NCBI GenBank assembly: GCA_958298945.1
Contig: OY282607.1
Coordinates: forward strand, 36,055,000 to 36,118,999
Direction of reading: 5' to 3'
From: Atherix ibis
Lineage: Eukaryota; Arthropoda; Insecta; Diptera; Athericidae
DNA length: 64,000 nt
Positions 44,044-57,005 of this stretch are shown piece after piece. A model generated the notes under the pieces. The model had not been told where the DNA came from. It did not search any database and saw only the letters and a list, made by a program, of their open reading frames with translations. The position numbers were made by a program, and so were the translations under genes. Within the stretch, counting starts at the first letter, position 1; the number at the start of each line of letters is the position of its first letter.

Positions 44044-44933
44044 TAATAGTTTTGCATGAAAATGTATTTTATTCCGAATAAAACAGGGAATAGATGGTTA
44101 GGCTAAACATAAACATTCAAATTCGGTAAGATATTTATTAGGAAAAAACCCAAACATATTAATATTCCCCTTTTAAAATTAATTATTCTTTTTTATGAGA
44201 ATTTAATAATAACTTCTAATAAGAAAAAGTTTCAATAATATTTTATGTTTATTGAATGTATAATAAAATAAAAAGAACTTTTTTTTGTCATTACGTGCTT
44301 AGAAATAATTATCATTGGAATATTGTGTGTAGCAAACCGAAGGACTAACTAAATATTTAATGGAAATAATAGTATACTCTCGTATATATTTATTAAATTG
44401 AAAGCTATAAGAAACTCATATTTTTTGTAAGTTTCAATTTTATTTTATTTTATTATTTTCTTCTTTTTTTAAAAAAAAAGTCCTAATTTCCAAAAAAAAT
44501 AAAAGTAAAAATATAGTGAATATATTTTCCCCAAGGACAACGAATATCATTAATGGTATATCTTACATACGTTCCATCTTAACTGAAAGTTTATACATAT
44601 TTTGAACATACCATAGTAAAAATGAACTTTTCCCATCAAATTCTATTTCAAATAGGAAAAAATTGAAAAAGTTCTTTCTTAATTTTATAGAATTTGAAAC
44701 AAAAAACGTGATATTATCTTATATATTTTATGATTAAAACATTATGCATATATGTATATGTACACATTCACATTATGTAAAAAAAAGGTAAACGTACTTT
44801 AATAAAAAAAAAAATACCCATAGAGAGCACGAGGTAAAAAAACGTGAACATTTTTTTGGCCAAGTCTCGAAAATTCATTTTTCTATAATTTAAAAATAAA
44901 AACTTAGTCAATCCGAAGAAATGTCTTATACTA
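44044..44933. other. AT-rich stretch, nothing recognised
   Basis: No gene or element signature. Confidence 0.35.
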
Positions 44934-45769
44934 TTGGGTTGGCAACTAAGTGATTGCGGATTTTAAATAAGAAGAAAAATTCAAAATTTATGATCCCTTT
45001 GCCATCTTTCAGGCAGTATCATAATTCCGTGTTTATAAAACTTAATACTTTTGCTAACAAAAACTTGAATTAAATGTGATTTTACATCATCAGCATCATT
45101 AAAAATTTTACCATTTAAGGAGTTCTGCATGGAAGGAAATAAATGGTAATCTGAAGGCGCTAGGTCAGGGCTATATGGTGGATGTGACAACACATCCCAA
45201 CCTAATTCTAATAATTTTTGGCGAGTGACCAAAGATGTGTGCTGGAAAATAACACCCTTACGATTTTCCAATTCTGGCCGCTTTTCTTGAACTGCTCAGT
45301 TTGAAGAGTAGTTGTACGTATGTGTACACGGTGGAATTAATCGTTTGGTTTCTTGGTAAAAGTTCAAAGTGCAGAATTCCTTTATAAACCCACCAAACTG
45401 ACAGCATAATCTTCTTTTGGTGCATCTCAGCTTTTGATGTCGCCTGAGGTGGTTCATCTCGCATCTCCCACGATCGTTTCCGATTAACGTTGTTGCAAGC
45501 TATCTGCTGGATCCGTTTCGTTGCGTTTCAGAAGCGAATCGCAGATTCTAATGCGTTGCGTCAAATGACTTTTCTTAAGCTGATGAGGAATCCATAAATC
45601 GAGTTTCTTAACATAGCCAAGCTGTTTTAATTTTTTTTTCAATGCATGTATGCATATCGATCTGAATCGATAATGGCCTTGAGCATTTTTTAGTGAAAAA
45701 TCACCAGAACGAAATTTAGCAAACCAATTTTGACACTGCCTTTCATTCAAGGCTTCATTCTCATATAAT

Positions 45770-46588
45770 ACAAGGTCTGTTCACAAAGTATCGCGAATTT
45801 AGTGTTTTTTTTTTAAATTATTTATTTATTCATGAATATCTATTTTGTCCCCTTCAAAGGAATCCCCACCAGATATTATACACTTGTGCCAACGTTTTTT
45901 CCAATTCTCGAAGCACTTCAAAAAATCATTTTTTGCGATCTTGTTCAGCTCCTCCTTCGATGTCGCCTTTGTCTCCTCAATCGTAGCGTAGTGTCATGCT
46001 TTCATGGGGCTCTTCAGTTTCGGGAACAAGAAAAAGTCACAGGGGGGCCAGATCTGGGGAAAACGGTGGCTGCGGTTGTTTTTGGCCAATTTTTGTTCTT
46101 CCACAAATCCGGGCGTTTCTGGCGGACTACTTCGCGCAACTTGCGCATAACTGCAGGTAATATTCCTTATTGACCGTTCTACCCTGCGGCAATAACTCTT
46201 AATGCACCACGCCCCTGTAATCGTAGAAAACTGTAAACAAAACCTTCACATTCGACCGAATTTGGCGCGCTTTTTTCGGTCTTGATTCGTGCGGCAGCTT
46301 CTATTGGGATGATTGACCTTTGGTTTCCACGTCATAACCATAAACCCATGATTCGTCACCAGTTATGACCCTCTGGATCAAATTTAGGTCGTCGCGGACA
46401 GAGTCCAACACCTCCTTAGCAATGTTAATGCGATGCTGTTTTTGGTCGAAATTGAGCAAAAATCGAAGACAAGCCAAAACACGTGCAAGCAAAGCAGCTG
46501 TCAAAAATTAACTGAACATTCAAAATGGCCGACCTTATCGGCATAAGTGAGAGTACCAACATAACGCCACAAAAAATCGAAAATCTAA
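45770..46588 (-). mobile_element. Mariner family C copy C4, nested in H
   Basis: The + strand left end CAAGGTCTGTTCACAAAGTA is the 3' terminus. The transposase C-terminus (DFLKCFENWKKRW-type) is near 45880-45950. N-terminal coding is missing, with the same join of 5' leader to KQHRINIAKE as other copies. HHDNAPAH block deleted. The 5' outer ~40 bp are lost next to the H sequence. It retains the normal 3' end, unlike the foldback copies. Confidence 0.78.
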
Positions 46589-46776
46589 TATAACTTCTTG
46601 TGTACCTGCGATGCGTTCTTGCCTTTTCGGAAATAATACAATAAGATATGTCTAAAATGCACATCTTATGTTTCCATTTTTAAATTTGGATGAAAACAAA
46701 ACTAAATAGCTAAACTATACAATTTTTTAATAAATTAAAGGCGGAAGTCAGTCCAAACAATAAGAAAACAAAAGAC

Positions 46777-47771
46777 GTCCCCCATTGGGAAAAATTTTGC
46801 TACTCACAAGTACTTCTAGGTACTCGCAGCTACTCTTGCTTATACAGATGAGTAGTTCGCATGTTAGTTACTCATACAATTAACGGTAAAGGGATTTTAG
46901 TTCCCAAAATGAAAATAGATGGCTTAGCGGGTTCGTTGGTTATGTTAAAGTGTAATATTTTTGGATAATAATAGATTGTTAAATTAATTTAAACTTAAAT
47001 GATGTATTTGTGTGACTTCATATTTATAATAACACTCTTAATTGTTAATAAATACCCTCATTGGCTAACAAAAATAAAAATAATCAATTTGTCACATACT
47101 CGTATATAAAATATCTTAATTTAACTAATTTAATATATTTAAAAGTGTTTTGGTGATATATTCCTCTAATAATTTAAGTTTTTTATTTTTTATTTCTAAT
47201 TTATCTGAGTAATATTTGCATTTAATTTCTAACATTATCATACATTCGTTTTTACGCTTGTTCTTAACTTTTCGTTTCAGCTTCTTGTACTTCAGACACA
47301 TTTGATGATGGCGATTCAGATGAATGTTTCTTTCCTAACGTAGAACTTTCTACTCTCACAGACACTGAATATGGTGATGATATTCCTGGGTCACTCTGAA
47401 ATATTTCCTCCATTTCACTTAGGTATAAAAATTTCGAAGCACTCGTCCCTGTACTTTCGCATTTCTGAATATGCTTTCCCAAAAATATTTCTTATTTCTT
47501 GTTTTTTAATATTCCTCTTTTCGGTTGGCATAAACATTTATTAATGCTTTACCCTCGTTATAGGTCCAATTTTTAGTCATTATATAATATTTATCAAATT
47601 CAACGGGTTGTACGAAACAAATTCACTTCACTTCACGTTGACAAGCTGAATAAACTCAGTATTGTTGTTGACTATTTTGAGGTTATATTTTACTTCTGTC
47701 AGTAAACTCTGCGTTTCATTGGGCATCTACTCCCAAATACTTGTGAGTAGCAAAATTGTCCCAATGGAAGA
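46777..47771 (-). mobile_element. DNA transposon coding a Myb/SANT-like protein, nested in H
   Basis: Inverted ends of ~38 bp: CCCATTGGGAAAAATTTTGC then TACTCACAAGTA on the left, matched by TACTTGTGAGTAG...CCCAATGG on the right. The minus strand has MTKNWTYNEGKALINVYANR (from 47580), like the start of a Myb/SANT-like trihelix domain found beside PIF/Harbinger and similar elements. A frame break follows, then a Ser-rich frame at 47482-47264 (KFLYLSEMEEIFQSDPG). No transposase is seen, so a non-autonomous or deleted copy. Superfamily uncertain; target duplication unclear (AAGAC on both sides is possible). Confidence 0.6.
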
Positions 47772-47872
47772 CACCTAACATAGGTTAGGTGCTTTGAACA
47801 CGTTGACATAACAGAAGAATGAGCTAATACCATCTATTGACAAAATCCGCAATCACTTATTTTGCAACTCAA

Positions 47873-50157
47873 TATTTTAGTGCTATATTATCAATATAAT
47901 GTACAGAATTTTTCATTTCCACCATTTTGTTCCTTTCGATTCTTTTCGATAAGATTCCTCTTATTTTTTCGATTATGAGTATTTTTCGGAAATCCTGTCA
48001 CTCGTTATTTATCGATGTCATTGGTTTGCAAACAATTTGAAACAACACCCACACAATAATAATGTAAAATGTGTACTTTTTTATCGATCTTCATTAATAA
48101 TTCTCTTCAACTTTAGTACTTTAAACATAATTTAAAAATATTGTGCAAATATATTTCCTTTGTTTTTCATGTATAAATAATGGTCCCCAGATTGTACTTA
48201 ACATATTTAAACCCAATTCCCATTTTTTTTATAATTAAACAATATACTATATATTGTAAATCTACATTAAATCTAAGGATATATCTTAGAAAATGTTTTT
48301 TTAATTTCATGCCATATAAATAGGGAAAATATTCATTTGGGAATACAAATTCTGGTATTTATAACAAACAGTTTTGATTGTTATTATCAATTAATTTTTT
48401 TACCTAAAAAAAAGTGTGTGAAAATTTACCAAAAGAACTTGTTATATCTTATGCATAATGGCAACATTTAAGTAATATAAGGAAAAAAAAATTTTATTTA
48501 AATCTGAATTTTAAGTGAATTTTATTAAACTTTTACATTTCAAAGAACAAATTAGATAACCCTTTTTATATACTTAAAAAAAACTAATTTAAGTAAAATA
48601 AGTAAATGAGCTGAAATTGTGGTATTAAAAAAATCAAATCAGTTCGTTTTGAATTAATGATATTTTATGACGCAGTCAGTATATTTGATGAATATAAAGA
48701 AGATATGGCTCATCATCTTCGTCTATAGTTTAAAAGTAAAATTTCTAGTCTAGACAATAATATTTCGCATACAAAATATGCATAGTAAATACAATTTCTA
48801 CCAGCCAAGTCTATGAACTTTTCAAAACTTGCATGCAAATTACGCCAGTATGTAAAATAATATTGGGGATGTTATGAGATATGAAAGATGTTACATCCTT
48901 AACCACCTAAGAACTATTACAGACAAAAATGACCCTTTTTCGTTTATTGCAATATTTTGTTTCTATTTGTAATATATCAGCAGGATTGAAGTCGACAAAT
49001 AGATAGATGATGGGATGATAAAGCTGCTTTCGGTATTCAAGTAGATTTTCTATCTATTGCCGCAGACAGAAGATCTAATCTTTTGCTAATTTTCCTGCAG
49101 TGAAGCTTCTCTTGGAATTTTTGGTAAATAAGCTTTCTAATTAATTTTAATTTTCGATATTTTGCAATTATCTAAGATTTTTGTATCATTAAACTAATGA
49201 TTTTAATTATTAGTTTGGCAAGCTTTTAGAATACTATTAAAAATGATTAGTTTGGTAATATTAATCATTATTAGGAAATATAAATCATTATTAGGAACAA
49301 TTAATCATTATCAGAAAAGTTAATTTTTTTTCTCTTTACCAAATTAAAATATTGTATTTTTTGTGAAAATTTAATAATATCAATTTTTTTTTGGTTGAAA
49401 ATTTAAAAAATATTTCCAAAAGGAAGCTATTTTTGGGAGAGCATTTTATTTTGTAAGAAAAATACCATCCTTAAGGTAGGAACACAATTCACAATTGCTG
49501 TCCAAAAAAAGCAAATTTCGTCAGCATCAATAAATTAATGACGATTATTTTTATAATTGATTTAAACTATCTATATTTTATATTTCATTTAAGATTCCTA
49601 GCATGTTTAAGACTGTTTTAGAATCTTAGTCAACTATTAATTATTTAATATTGAAATAACGACAAATGATTATATTGTTACCTGATACATTATAGTTTAT
49701 AGATTCAAAGTTACACAGGCTATTTAGTCCATTGACCAAAGTTATATTTATATTAATACTTTTACGAAAACAGCAACTTTCGCTCTTCAACCATTCTTTG
49801 AAAAATAGAATAAAATTCTTTTCTATTCAATTTAATTTTTCAGTCAAATATTTTGAGTGAAAACGCAATGTTAACTAATTAACTTACTTTACAAACAAAT
49901 TCAAATAATCTCAATTCACCGAAACTTACACGACGGCAATTATATAATATTTTAATAACCGAAATTCACAGTTTGATAATTTTTTAAAAACAAATTACAA
50001 TTCAAATTACATTGCTATACTAAAAAGTTTACTAAAAAAAATATTAACATTGCGATCTATTATTTAATTCAGTAGTTTGCTAAGAGCGCCATCTATCAAC
50101 ATTAGTTACAAATAAAACGTTAGCGACAGGCATACGACAGCAATTATATATTGTATA
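47873..50157. other. AT-rich stretch with small tandem repeats
   Basis: No gene. At ~49255-49320 a ~17-bp unit around AATCATTATTAGGAA recurs about three times. Otherwise nothing recognised. Confidence 0.4.
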
Positions 50158-51057
50158 CGAGGTCTGTTTAAAAAGTAACGCGAATTTTGAATTTCCGATT
50201 TTTTGTGGCGTTATGTTGGTACTCATGCCTCTCACTTATGCCGATAAATTCGGTCATTTTGAATGTTCAGTAATTTCTGACAGCTGCTTTGCTTGCACGT
50301 GTTTTGGTTCGTCTTCGATATTTGCCTATTTTCGACGAAAAACAGCATCGCATTAATATTGCTAAGGACCTGTTCGACTCTGTCCGCGACGACCTAAATT
50401 TGATCCAGAGGGTCATAACTGGTGACGAATCATGGGTTTATGGTGATGATGTGAAAACCAAAGGTCAATCATCCCAATGGAAGCTGCCGCACGAATCAAG
50501 ACCGAAAAAAGCGCGCCAAATTCGGTCGAATGTGAAGGTTTTGTTTACAGTTTTCTACGATTACAGGGGCGTGGTGCATTATGAGTTATTGCCGCAGGGT
50601 AGAACGGTCAATAAGGAATATTACCTGCAGTTATGCGCAAGTTGCTCGAAGCAATTCGCCAGAAACGCCCGGATTTGTGGAAGAAGAAAAGTTGGCTTTT
50701 GCACCATGATAACGCCCCTGCTCAAGCATTGATTTTTGTGCGCGAATTTTTGACCAAAAACAATAGACTAATAATGCCGCAGCCACCGTATTCCCCAGAT
50801 CTGGCCTCTTGTGAATTGTTCTTGTTCCCGAAACAGATTCTTTGATCCATTTTCTGGAATGGGAAAAAATCGAAGACGAGCCAAAACACGTGCAAGCAAA
50901 GCAGCTGTCAAAAATTAACTGTACATTCAAAATAACCGAACTTGTCGGCATAAGTGAGAGACATGAGTGCCAACATAACGCCACAAGAAAAATCAAAAAT
51001 CGAATATACGTAACCCGCGGAAATTCAAAATTCGCGATACTTTTTGAATAGACCTAG
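50158..51057 (+). mobile_element. Mariner family C foldback copy C3
   Basis: 900 bp between TA dinucleotides. The left ~170 bp and right ~190 bp are inverted copies of each other (GCTTTGCTTGCACGTGTTTTGG and its complement near 50290 and 50890). Middle: [75 protein letters not shown], where transposase stops and the inverted 5' end begins. N-terminal transposase half and C-terminus are absent, so non-autonomous. Confidence 0.85.
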
Positions 51058-51479
51058 TATAGATGAGCATTTTCAATTTTTAAATTCACTTAATCTTCTA
51101 CAATATATATTTATCTTGCATTTGGTTTCAATTTCAAAAATGCTGCCACATTAAAAAAATATTGAAATGTGTGGTAGTACTACAACGACAACGACAATTG
51201 TTTGCAATTTTGCGCATTCCCATAAGATTTGGAAGGTTTTTAAAAAATTATTTGTCGTTGTTGTCGGAATTGTGTTCCTACCTATAATTTGGCTAAAACT
51301 ATTTCGGAATTTAACATTTCAGAATAGAATAATGGCAAGTTGACAAAATCAAGCTGAATCTCGTAGTAATGGCGTGTTTTTTTTTAGTGGTACAGAAATT
51401 TAAAATGTAATAAAACACATAAAAATCGTGTTGATTGCTATGGTATTGCATTAATTGTAAAGATAATTTTCTATCATTA

Positions 51480-52450
51480 GCGTTTGAATATGATTTCAGG
51501 CCTATGGGCACCGCGGTTGGCTCCAATAAAGCGCAATCTGAAAGTACAATTTTCGATCACTTTTTCGAGCATCCGAGGCTGTATATTGGCAATAACGCAG
51601 CGAATATTCGATTTCAAGCCGTCCATTGTTTATCGGCGAAGCCTAGCGACTACACATGACCTCATACAAAATAATCCGAAAGTGATAAATCACACGACTT
51701 TGAAGCCCAATGCACAGGTCCATCAAGCGAATTATGCGCTTAATGTTTACTATAATAAATTGATTACGGCGCGCATTGTTTGGCATGTTGCGCCGTTTTG
51801 TTGAAACCACAGCTCCTCTACGTGAATGCCATTAAATTGGGGAGCGAAAAAGTTAGTAATTAATTTTTAATTGAAGAAAAAGTCAACTTTGACTTTCAAG
51901 AAATATCGACCAATGAATCCACCAGCCCATAAAACATACTAAACAGTTAGTTTTTGTGGACGCTGTGTCAATAAAGGCTTGTGCATTTTACGGCGTGTCA
52001 ATAATTCTTCACTCCAAATGCGGCAATTTTGCTTGTTGACGTAGCCAAAAATAAGCCTCATTGCTCATTACTGAACAAAATTCTGTGGTGAAAATAAGGA
52101 TCAACAAAAATCTTGTTTTTGAGGCATCCACCGAACATACACGAGCGGTTTCAATTGTTGCTCGAAAGATATTTCCGCAAAATCTTCCATAAAGTGGATG
52201 CACACAACTCGAATTTTCGTCACAATGGCGAATTGACTCTTTCGGGTCCCTCTCAATAATACGCTCCACACCAGCAGCAGCTTCTTCAAGGCGAACTGTA
52301 CCACGTCTCTGCGGATGCGTATTCTTGCTCGGGTAGGCGATTATGTCGATTGTAAAATGGATGTAGCGCACGGTTAAATTTGCACAATTTACAAGCATTA
52401 TTCTGGCGTAAGTCTATTCATGGTTAAAATGTCAAACCGAACTGAATTGT
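51480..52450 (-). mobile_element. Transposase relic of an insect Tc1/mariner-related family (K)
   Basis: Minus-strand broken frames in order: IAYPSKNTHPQRRGTVRLEE and VERIIERDPKESIRH (~52345-52210), EAYFWLR then, after a frameshift, GYVNKQNCRIW (~52050-52010), VLWAGGFIGRYF (~51935-51895), ELWFQQNGATCQT (~51815-51775) and GAHRPEIIFKR (~51515-51480). These are the conserved blocks of a DDE transposase family common in insects (consensus DEAHFWLNGYVNKQNCRIW, WFQQDGATCH). Heavily mutated, ends not defined. Confidence 0.7.
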
Positions 52451-53999
52451 TAGATGCCAAATTGGCTGTCGCTATAAATAGTGTTGTCAATTCGAAAAAC
52501 AAACTTTCAAAAAACCCCAATTTAGATGAAAAAAAAAAACATTTGTTTTTGAAAATAAAAAAGGATAATTTTCGAATGATAAGAAATATATAAAAAAATC
52601 TTTATTTTCAATACTATTATTTTTACAGTCCAATCTGAACTTCTAAAAAATACTGTCTAAAGGCAAAAAATTGATATCCCCTCATTTTTTCTTACCCTTC
52701 TAGCACTTGTAGTTATAGCCTTTGCAAAATATGAACAACGCATCAAACAAATGGAAATAAATTCAAGTGGAAATTACCAAGTCTTATTCAGCCTTTTCGA
52801 GCATTATTATATTTTTCTAAAACAATCTACTCTATGTTAAGTGACTGTCACTTTGAAAGCACTGAGTTCAGTTTTACTGCCATAGCTATTCTAGCCTACA
52901 CACATACATTTAATATTCTGAGTGGTTGTCTAAATTTATTTAATACCCTTAGTGGCTGTAATATGCTAAAGTAACTGAAACAACAACAAAAAAAACCATC
53001 CAAAATAATTTTAATATTTGTATATTGGTGTATGTGCTCTTATTTTTTCAAGTATGGTTAAATTCGAGTATTCTAGTCCTTATTCATTTCGATGCTACTT
53101 ATTTTGGAACAATAAAATTGTTCGCGTTCTTACCTTTCTTTCTTATTAGAAAATAACATAAAATCGATAATGTACAGCAAATATAAAAATAAAATTTTCT
53201 TTATTAGATATTTCATTCAGGTTAGTAAAATACCAACCCAATCTCCAACCCGCCGCCCCCTACAAAATAAACATAAACAAAAATAAAAGGGTACCAATGA
53301 CTCCGGCCAAAGCATCCCAATTTTTTATATATTAAAATGTTCATTTTTTTTTTATAAATTGCAAAAATTTTATAAAAATTTCATTACCTGACATTATTAT
53401 AATTAATTGAATGAATGTTTAAAGTATTCATAAAATTGTAATCAGAGATGCTCAAATTTCCGAAGAATCACTTGCAATTATGGTATAAATTGCTCTCCAT
53501 TTTGGGAGCAGTAAAACATTAAATTATCGTTAAATGTGAATTTCATTCTATGACATAATCTCGTAATAAATATCATATTTATTTAATTTTTTTTTCTTTC
53601 GTCAATTACAAACACATTTTCTTTGTTGGAATATTATTTGAATTAAGACAAGAATTTTTGCCCTAATTATTTCTATCTTGAATAGGTATATGAGCATATC
53701 GAATAGAATCATTAATTTATTATTAAGGAAAATATGTTTTTGTTATTTGACGATTTTTGAAGGCCGTTTGTAGATAATTGATAATAACTCGGCTGAGTAT
53801 TTGATAAGCGCCAATGTCTCCAATCATGGGATATTATGCTAAAATTGTTTTTTTTTAGAGAAGAAGAGGTAATTGATTTTTTCTAAAAGAGGTTAAGATG
53901 CTGTAATAAAAACTAAATTAATATAATATGTAACTCAGTTTTATAATAATGAAAAATTCAACAAAGGAAATAGAGAATTTGCTTGTGGGTTTGGAGAAT
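52451..53999. other. AT-rich stretch, nothing recognised
   Basis: No supported gene, RNA or element. Confidence 0.35.
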
Positions 54000-54560
54000 T
54001 TTCGGTAAGATATACTCGGCAGAGATCAGCAGAAATAGTGCTTGGAGGAACTGAGAAGTTTGTGATAAGATATACTTCGAGAAAGTGAGCCAGTATAATG
54101 CTCAGAGGAGGTGAGCAGATTAAGTGCTCAGAGGAAGTGAGCGGATATAGTGCTTGGAGGAAGTTTGTGATAAGATATACTTCGAGAAAGTGAGCCAGTA
54201 TAATGCTCAGAGGAGGTGAGCAGATATAGTGCTCAGAGGAAGTGAGCGGATATAGTGCTTGGAGGAAGTTTGTGATGAGATATACTTCGAGGAGGTGAGC
54301 GGAGAATTGTGCTCGGAGGATGTGAACAGATATAGTGCTCAGAGGAGGTGAGCGGATATAGTGCTTAGAAGAGGTGAGCAGATATAGTGCTCGAATGAAG
54401 TTTGTTGTAAAATAGACTCGAAAGACGTGAGCAAGATAGAGTTTGGCGGAGGTGAGCATATGTAGAGTTTGAAGATGAGCAGATGTAATATTTGGAGGTG
54501 AGCAAACATAGTGCTCAGAGGTCAGCGGGTATAGTACTCAGAGGAGATAAGCGGAGTGAA
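54000..54560. repeat. Minisatellite, ~26-bp unit, 105-bp higher-order period
   Basis: Units like GAGGTGAGCAGATATAGTGC plus TCAGAG recur with variation through the block. A variant unit (AAGTTTGTGATAAGATATAC) recurs at 54056, 54161 and 54266, i.e. every 105 bp, about four units. The long antisense frame across it is a by-product of the repeat, not a gene. Confidence 0.9.
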
Positions 54561-55746
54561 GACACGGCGAAATAAATACAGCGCAACAGTTTATACAGAA
54601 ACTTTCCCTTTTCTGTTTATACAAATTGTAGTTGAAATAATTAAACTTTCATATATAATTTAAAATATTTGATTATCGTTACAGTGCGTTTTCAGTGTCG
54701 TCATTTTTAAAACGGGTTATTGCAAGTTTAATAATAATTGTTAGACTAGACTATTAAGAGGAGTAAAAATTCAATTGCCAAATATTAAATTTATTATATG
54801 AGTTATATGTTAAGGCGGTAAACTTAAATTTATTGCGAAATATAATATACAAGTGATTGGATATTTGAAGGAATCTATGGATCGTTTGGAGTAACTTTCA
54901 TTTTATTTCATATAATAAGAAAACGAGAACCAACAAGCTTATTTGACAAAGATGATACCCAAATACACAGAAAAAATACTCTCTCCTAAGTAAAATTGAT
55001 CCCAATGCAAAAATACTTATGCAAAAAATAATATACAAAAAAAATACACAACAATGTACAATCCCGAATGTTTTAGGTAATAATTCGACTATATTTCTGG
55101 CAGTTGAATTGCTTTACAAATTTTGGATTATAAATTGCTTAGTCACAGTGATATGCCATAATTTTGACAATAAGCTGTCCAATGTACACACTTAAATTGT
55201 TATAAAGTTTTCGCTAATAATTTATAAAAAAATATCACTATTATTAATATTGAATATGTCCTAAAATGATTAAATAGATAAAAAATCTGCGCTTTTGTCA
55301 AATGGAGTATATAGTTTGTTTGTTTTTTTAATATTGCAGAGTTTTTGAAATTAGTAAAACTTTTTACAAACAAATACAAAAGTACAGATGAATAAAAACA
55401 TGATTACTATTTACGATGACTTGGTGAAAAATATCAATTAATACTAGGACGAATAAAATTTCTCTCAATTTCTAATGCGAAAGCGCAAATAATAAAAATG
55501 CAAATAACTGCGTGAAAAAGGACACTTTTACAGAAAAATAAAAATTCAAATTTTTTATGCTCAATTGAATTTATCCGTAGAGAATTTATTTACTAGAAAA
55601 TTCCCAACGAATAAAAATGTTCAATTTGTCTTCTTATTGTTAAAATAATATATTGAACAGAAAATCTCTATAAAATTTATTGCAGAAATGATGATAAAAT
55701 GATAATTCTATTATAAGATGAAATATTCAAATCAATTTCAAACATA
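54561..55746. other. AT-rich stretch, nothing recognised
   Basis: No gene or element signature. Confidence 0.35.
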
Positions 55747-57005
55747 CGTAGGCTACTATATATATTTCTGGCCTAGGCAACACTAAGTGTTGCCAGGTGC
55801 GATCTGACATTTCCATTGGAAAGTTTGACATTTTTTAGCATAAACGTACTCAGAACGTTTTGACGTACGACTATCATTTGTGTTGTTTACAGTGACTTGA
55901 AAAAATCAATTTGGCAAAAAAATGGAATTAACTCGTGAACATTTTCGTGCGATCATTTTTCACAACTTTCGACGTGGATTATCACGACAAGAGTGCATCG
56001 ATGAACTTAAATCTTTGTATGGCTATGAAGCACCATCCTATAGCACTGTGAAAAACTGGTACAACGAATTCAATCGTGGCCGACGCTCGCTCAAAGACGA
56101 ATTCCGTGAAGGTCGTCCAAAAACAGCCGTTGTTCCAGAAAACATCGATGCCGTACGTGAACTGATAATGCAAGACCGTCATGTGACATACCGTGAGATA
56201 GAGGCATGCCTAGGCATTTCTCCCACCAGCATACATTCGATATTGCATGAACACCTGGCCGTAAAAAAGGTTTGTTCTCGTTGGATCCCGCACAATTTGA
56301 CAATCGCTCAAAAAAAGGCTCGTGTGGATTGGTGTAAAGAAATGCTGAAAAAATACGATCGCGGTGCTTCAAAAGACGTTTATAAGATCGTCACAGGTGA
56401 CGAATCATGGATCTATGCGTATGAGCCCGAAACAAAACAGCAATCGACCGTGTGGGTCTTCCAAGACGAGTCAAATCCAACGAAAGTTGTTCGTGGAAGA
56501 AGCACTTCGAAGCAAATGGTCGCTTGTTTCTTTGGCAAAACTGGTCATGTGGCGACTGTTCCGCTTGTGCAACGTAGGACGGTCAATTCTGAGTGGTACA
56601 CCACCATTTGTTTGCCTGAAGTCTTCGGAGAAATTCGAAAAACGAACAAGAGAAGTCGAATCATTGTGCACCATGACAATGCGAGCTCTCACACATCGGC
56701 TCAAACCAGCGCCTTTTTGACCGGACAAAACGTCGAATTGATGGGTCATCCTCCGTACAGCCCTGACTTGGCACCCAATGACTTCTTTTTAATTTTCGTC
56801 GCCAGAAAATGCTGTTGAAGCATTCAAAAACCATGTTTTGGAGGTGTCTCAATCGGAGTGGAAAAAGTGCTTCGAAAATTGGTTTGAGCGCATGCAAAAG
56901 TGTATAAATCTTGATGGAGAATATTTTGAAAAACAATAAAACCTTTTTCGTTGATAAATATTCGCATTTTCATTATTAGGCCAGAAATATATATAGTAGC
57001 CCACG
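55747..57005 (+). mobile_element. Mariner copy D2, 35-bp deletion
   Basis: 1259 bp, TA on both sides, terminal repeats CGTAGGCTACTATATATAT / ATATATATAGTAGCCCACG. Almost identical to D1 in reverse orientation. A net 35-bp loss in the transposase gene breaks it. Confidence 0.95.
55922..56818 (+). pseudogene. Mariner transposase D2, frameshifted near C-terminus
   Basis: Identical to the D1 transposase over ~288 residues apart from Gln to Lys in the ACFFGxTGHV segment. All three catalytic Asp are present, but after PNDFFL the deletion shifts frame to IFVARKCC and a stop. The remaining C-terminal codons follow out of frame to 56940. Loss of the last ~60 residues should inactivate it. Confidence 0.93.

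Larger units (their letters stand above)
44934..47872 (-). mobile_element. Mellifera-group mariner H, split by two insertions
   Basis: Ends TTGGGTTGGCAACTAAGTGA (44934) and TCACTTATTTTGCAACTCAA (to 47872) are inverted repeats, each beside TA. The transposase runs on the minus strand: start near 46677 with HILLYYFRKGKNASQ, then interrupted at ~46588 by a family C mariner, resuming at 45768 with [45 protein letters not shown] and [20 protein letters not shown] to about 44990. The 5' untranslated part is split by a second element (46777-47771). Internal stops; inactive. Confidence 0.85.

Noticed and set aside
53941..54459. 172-codon minus-strand frame
   Set aside because: Repeats its own sequence because it lies across the minisatellite; no start context or domain.
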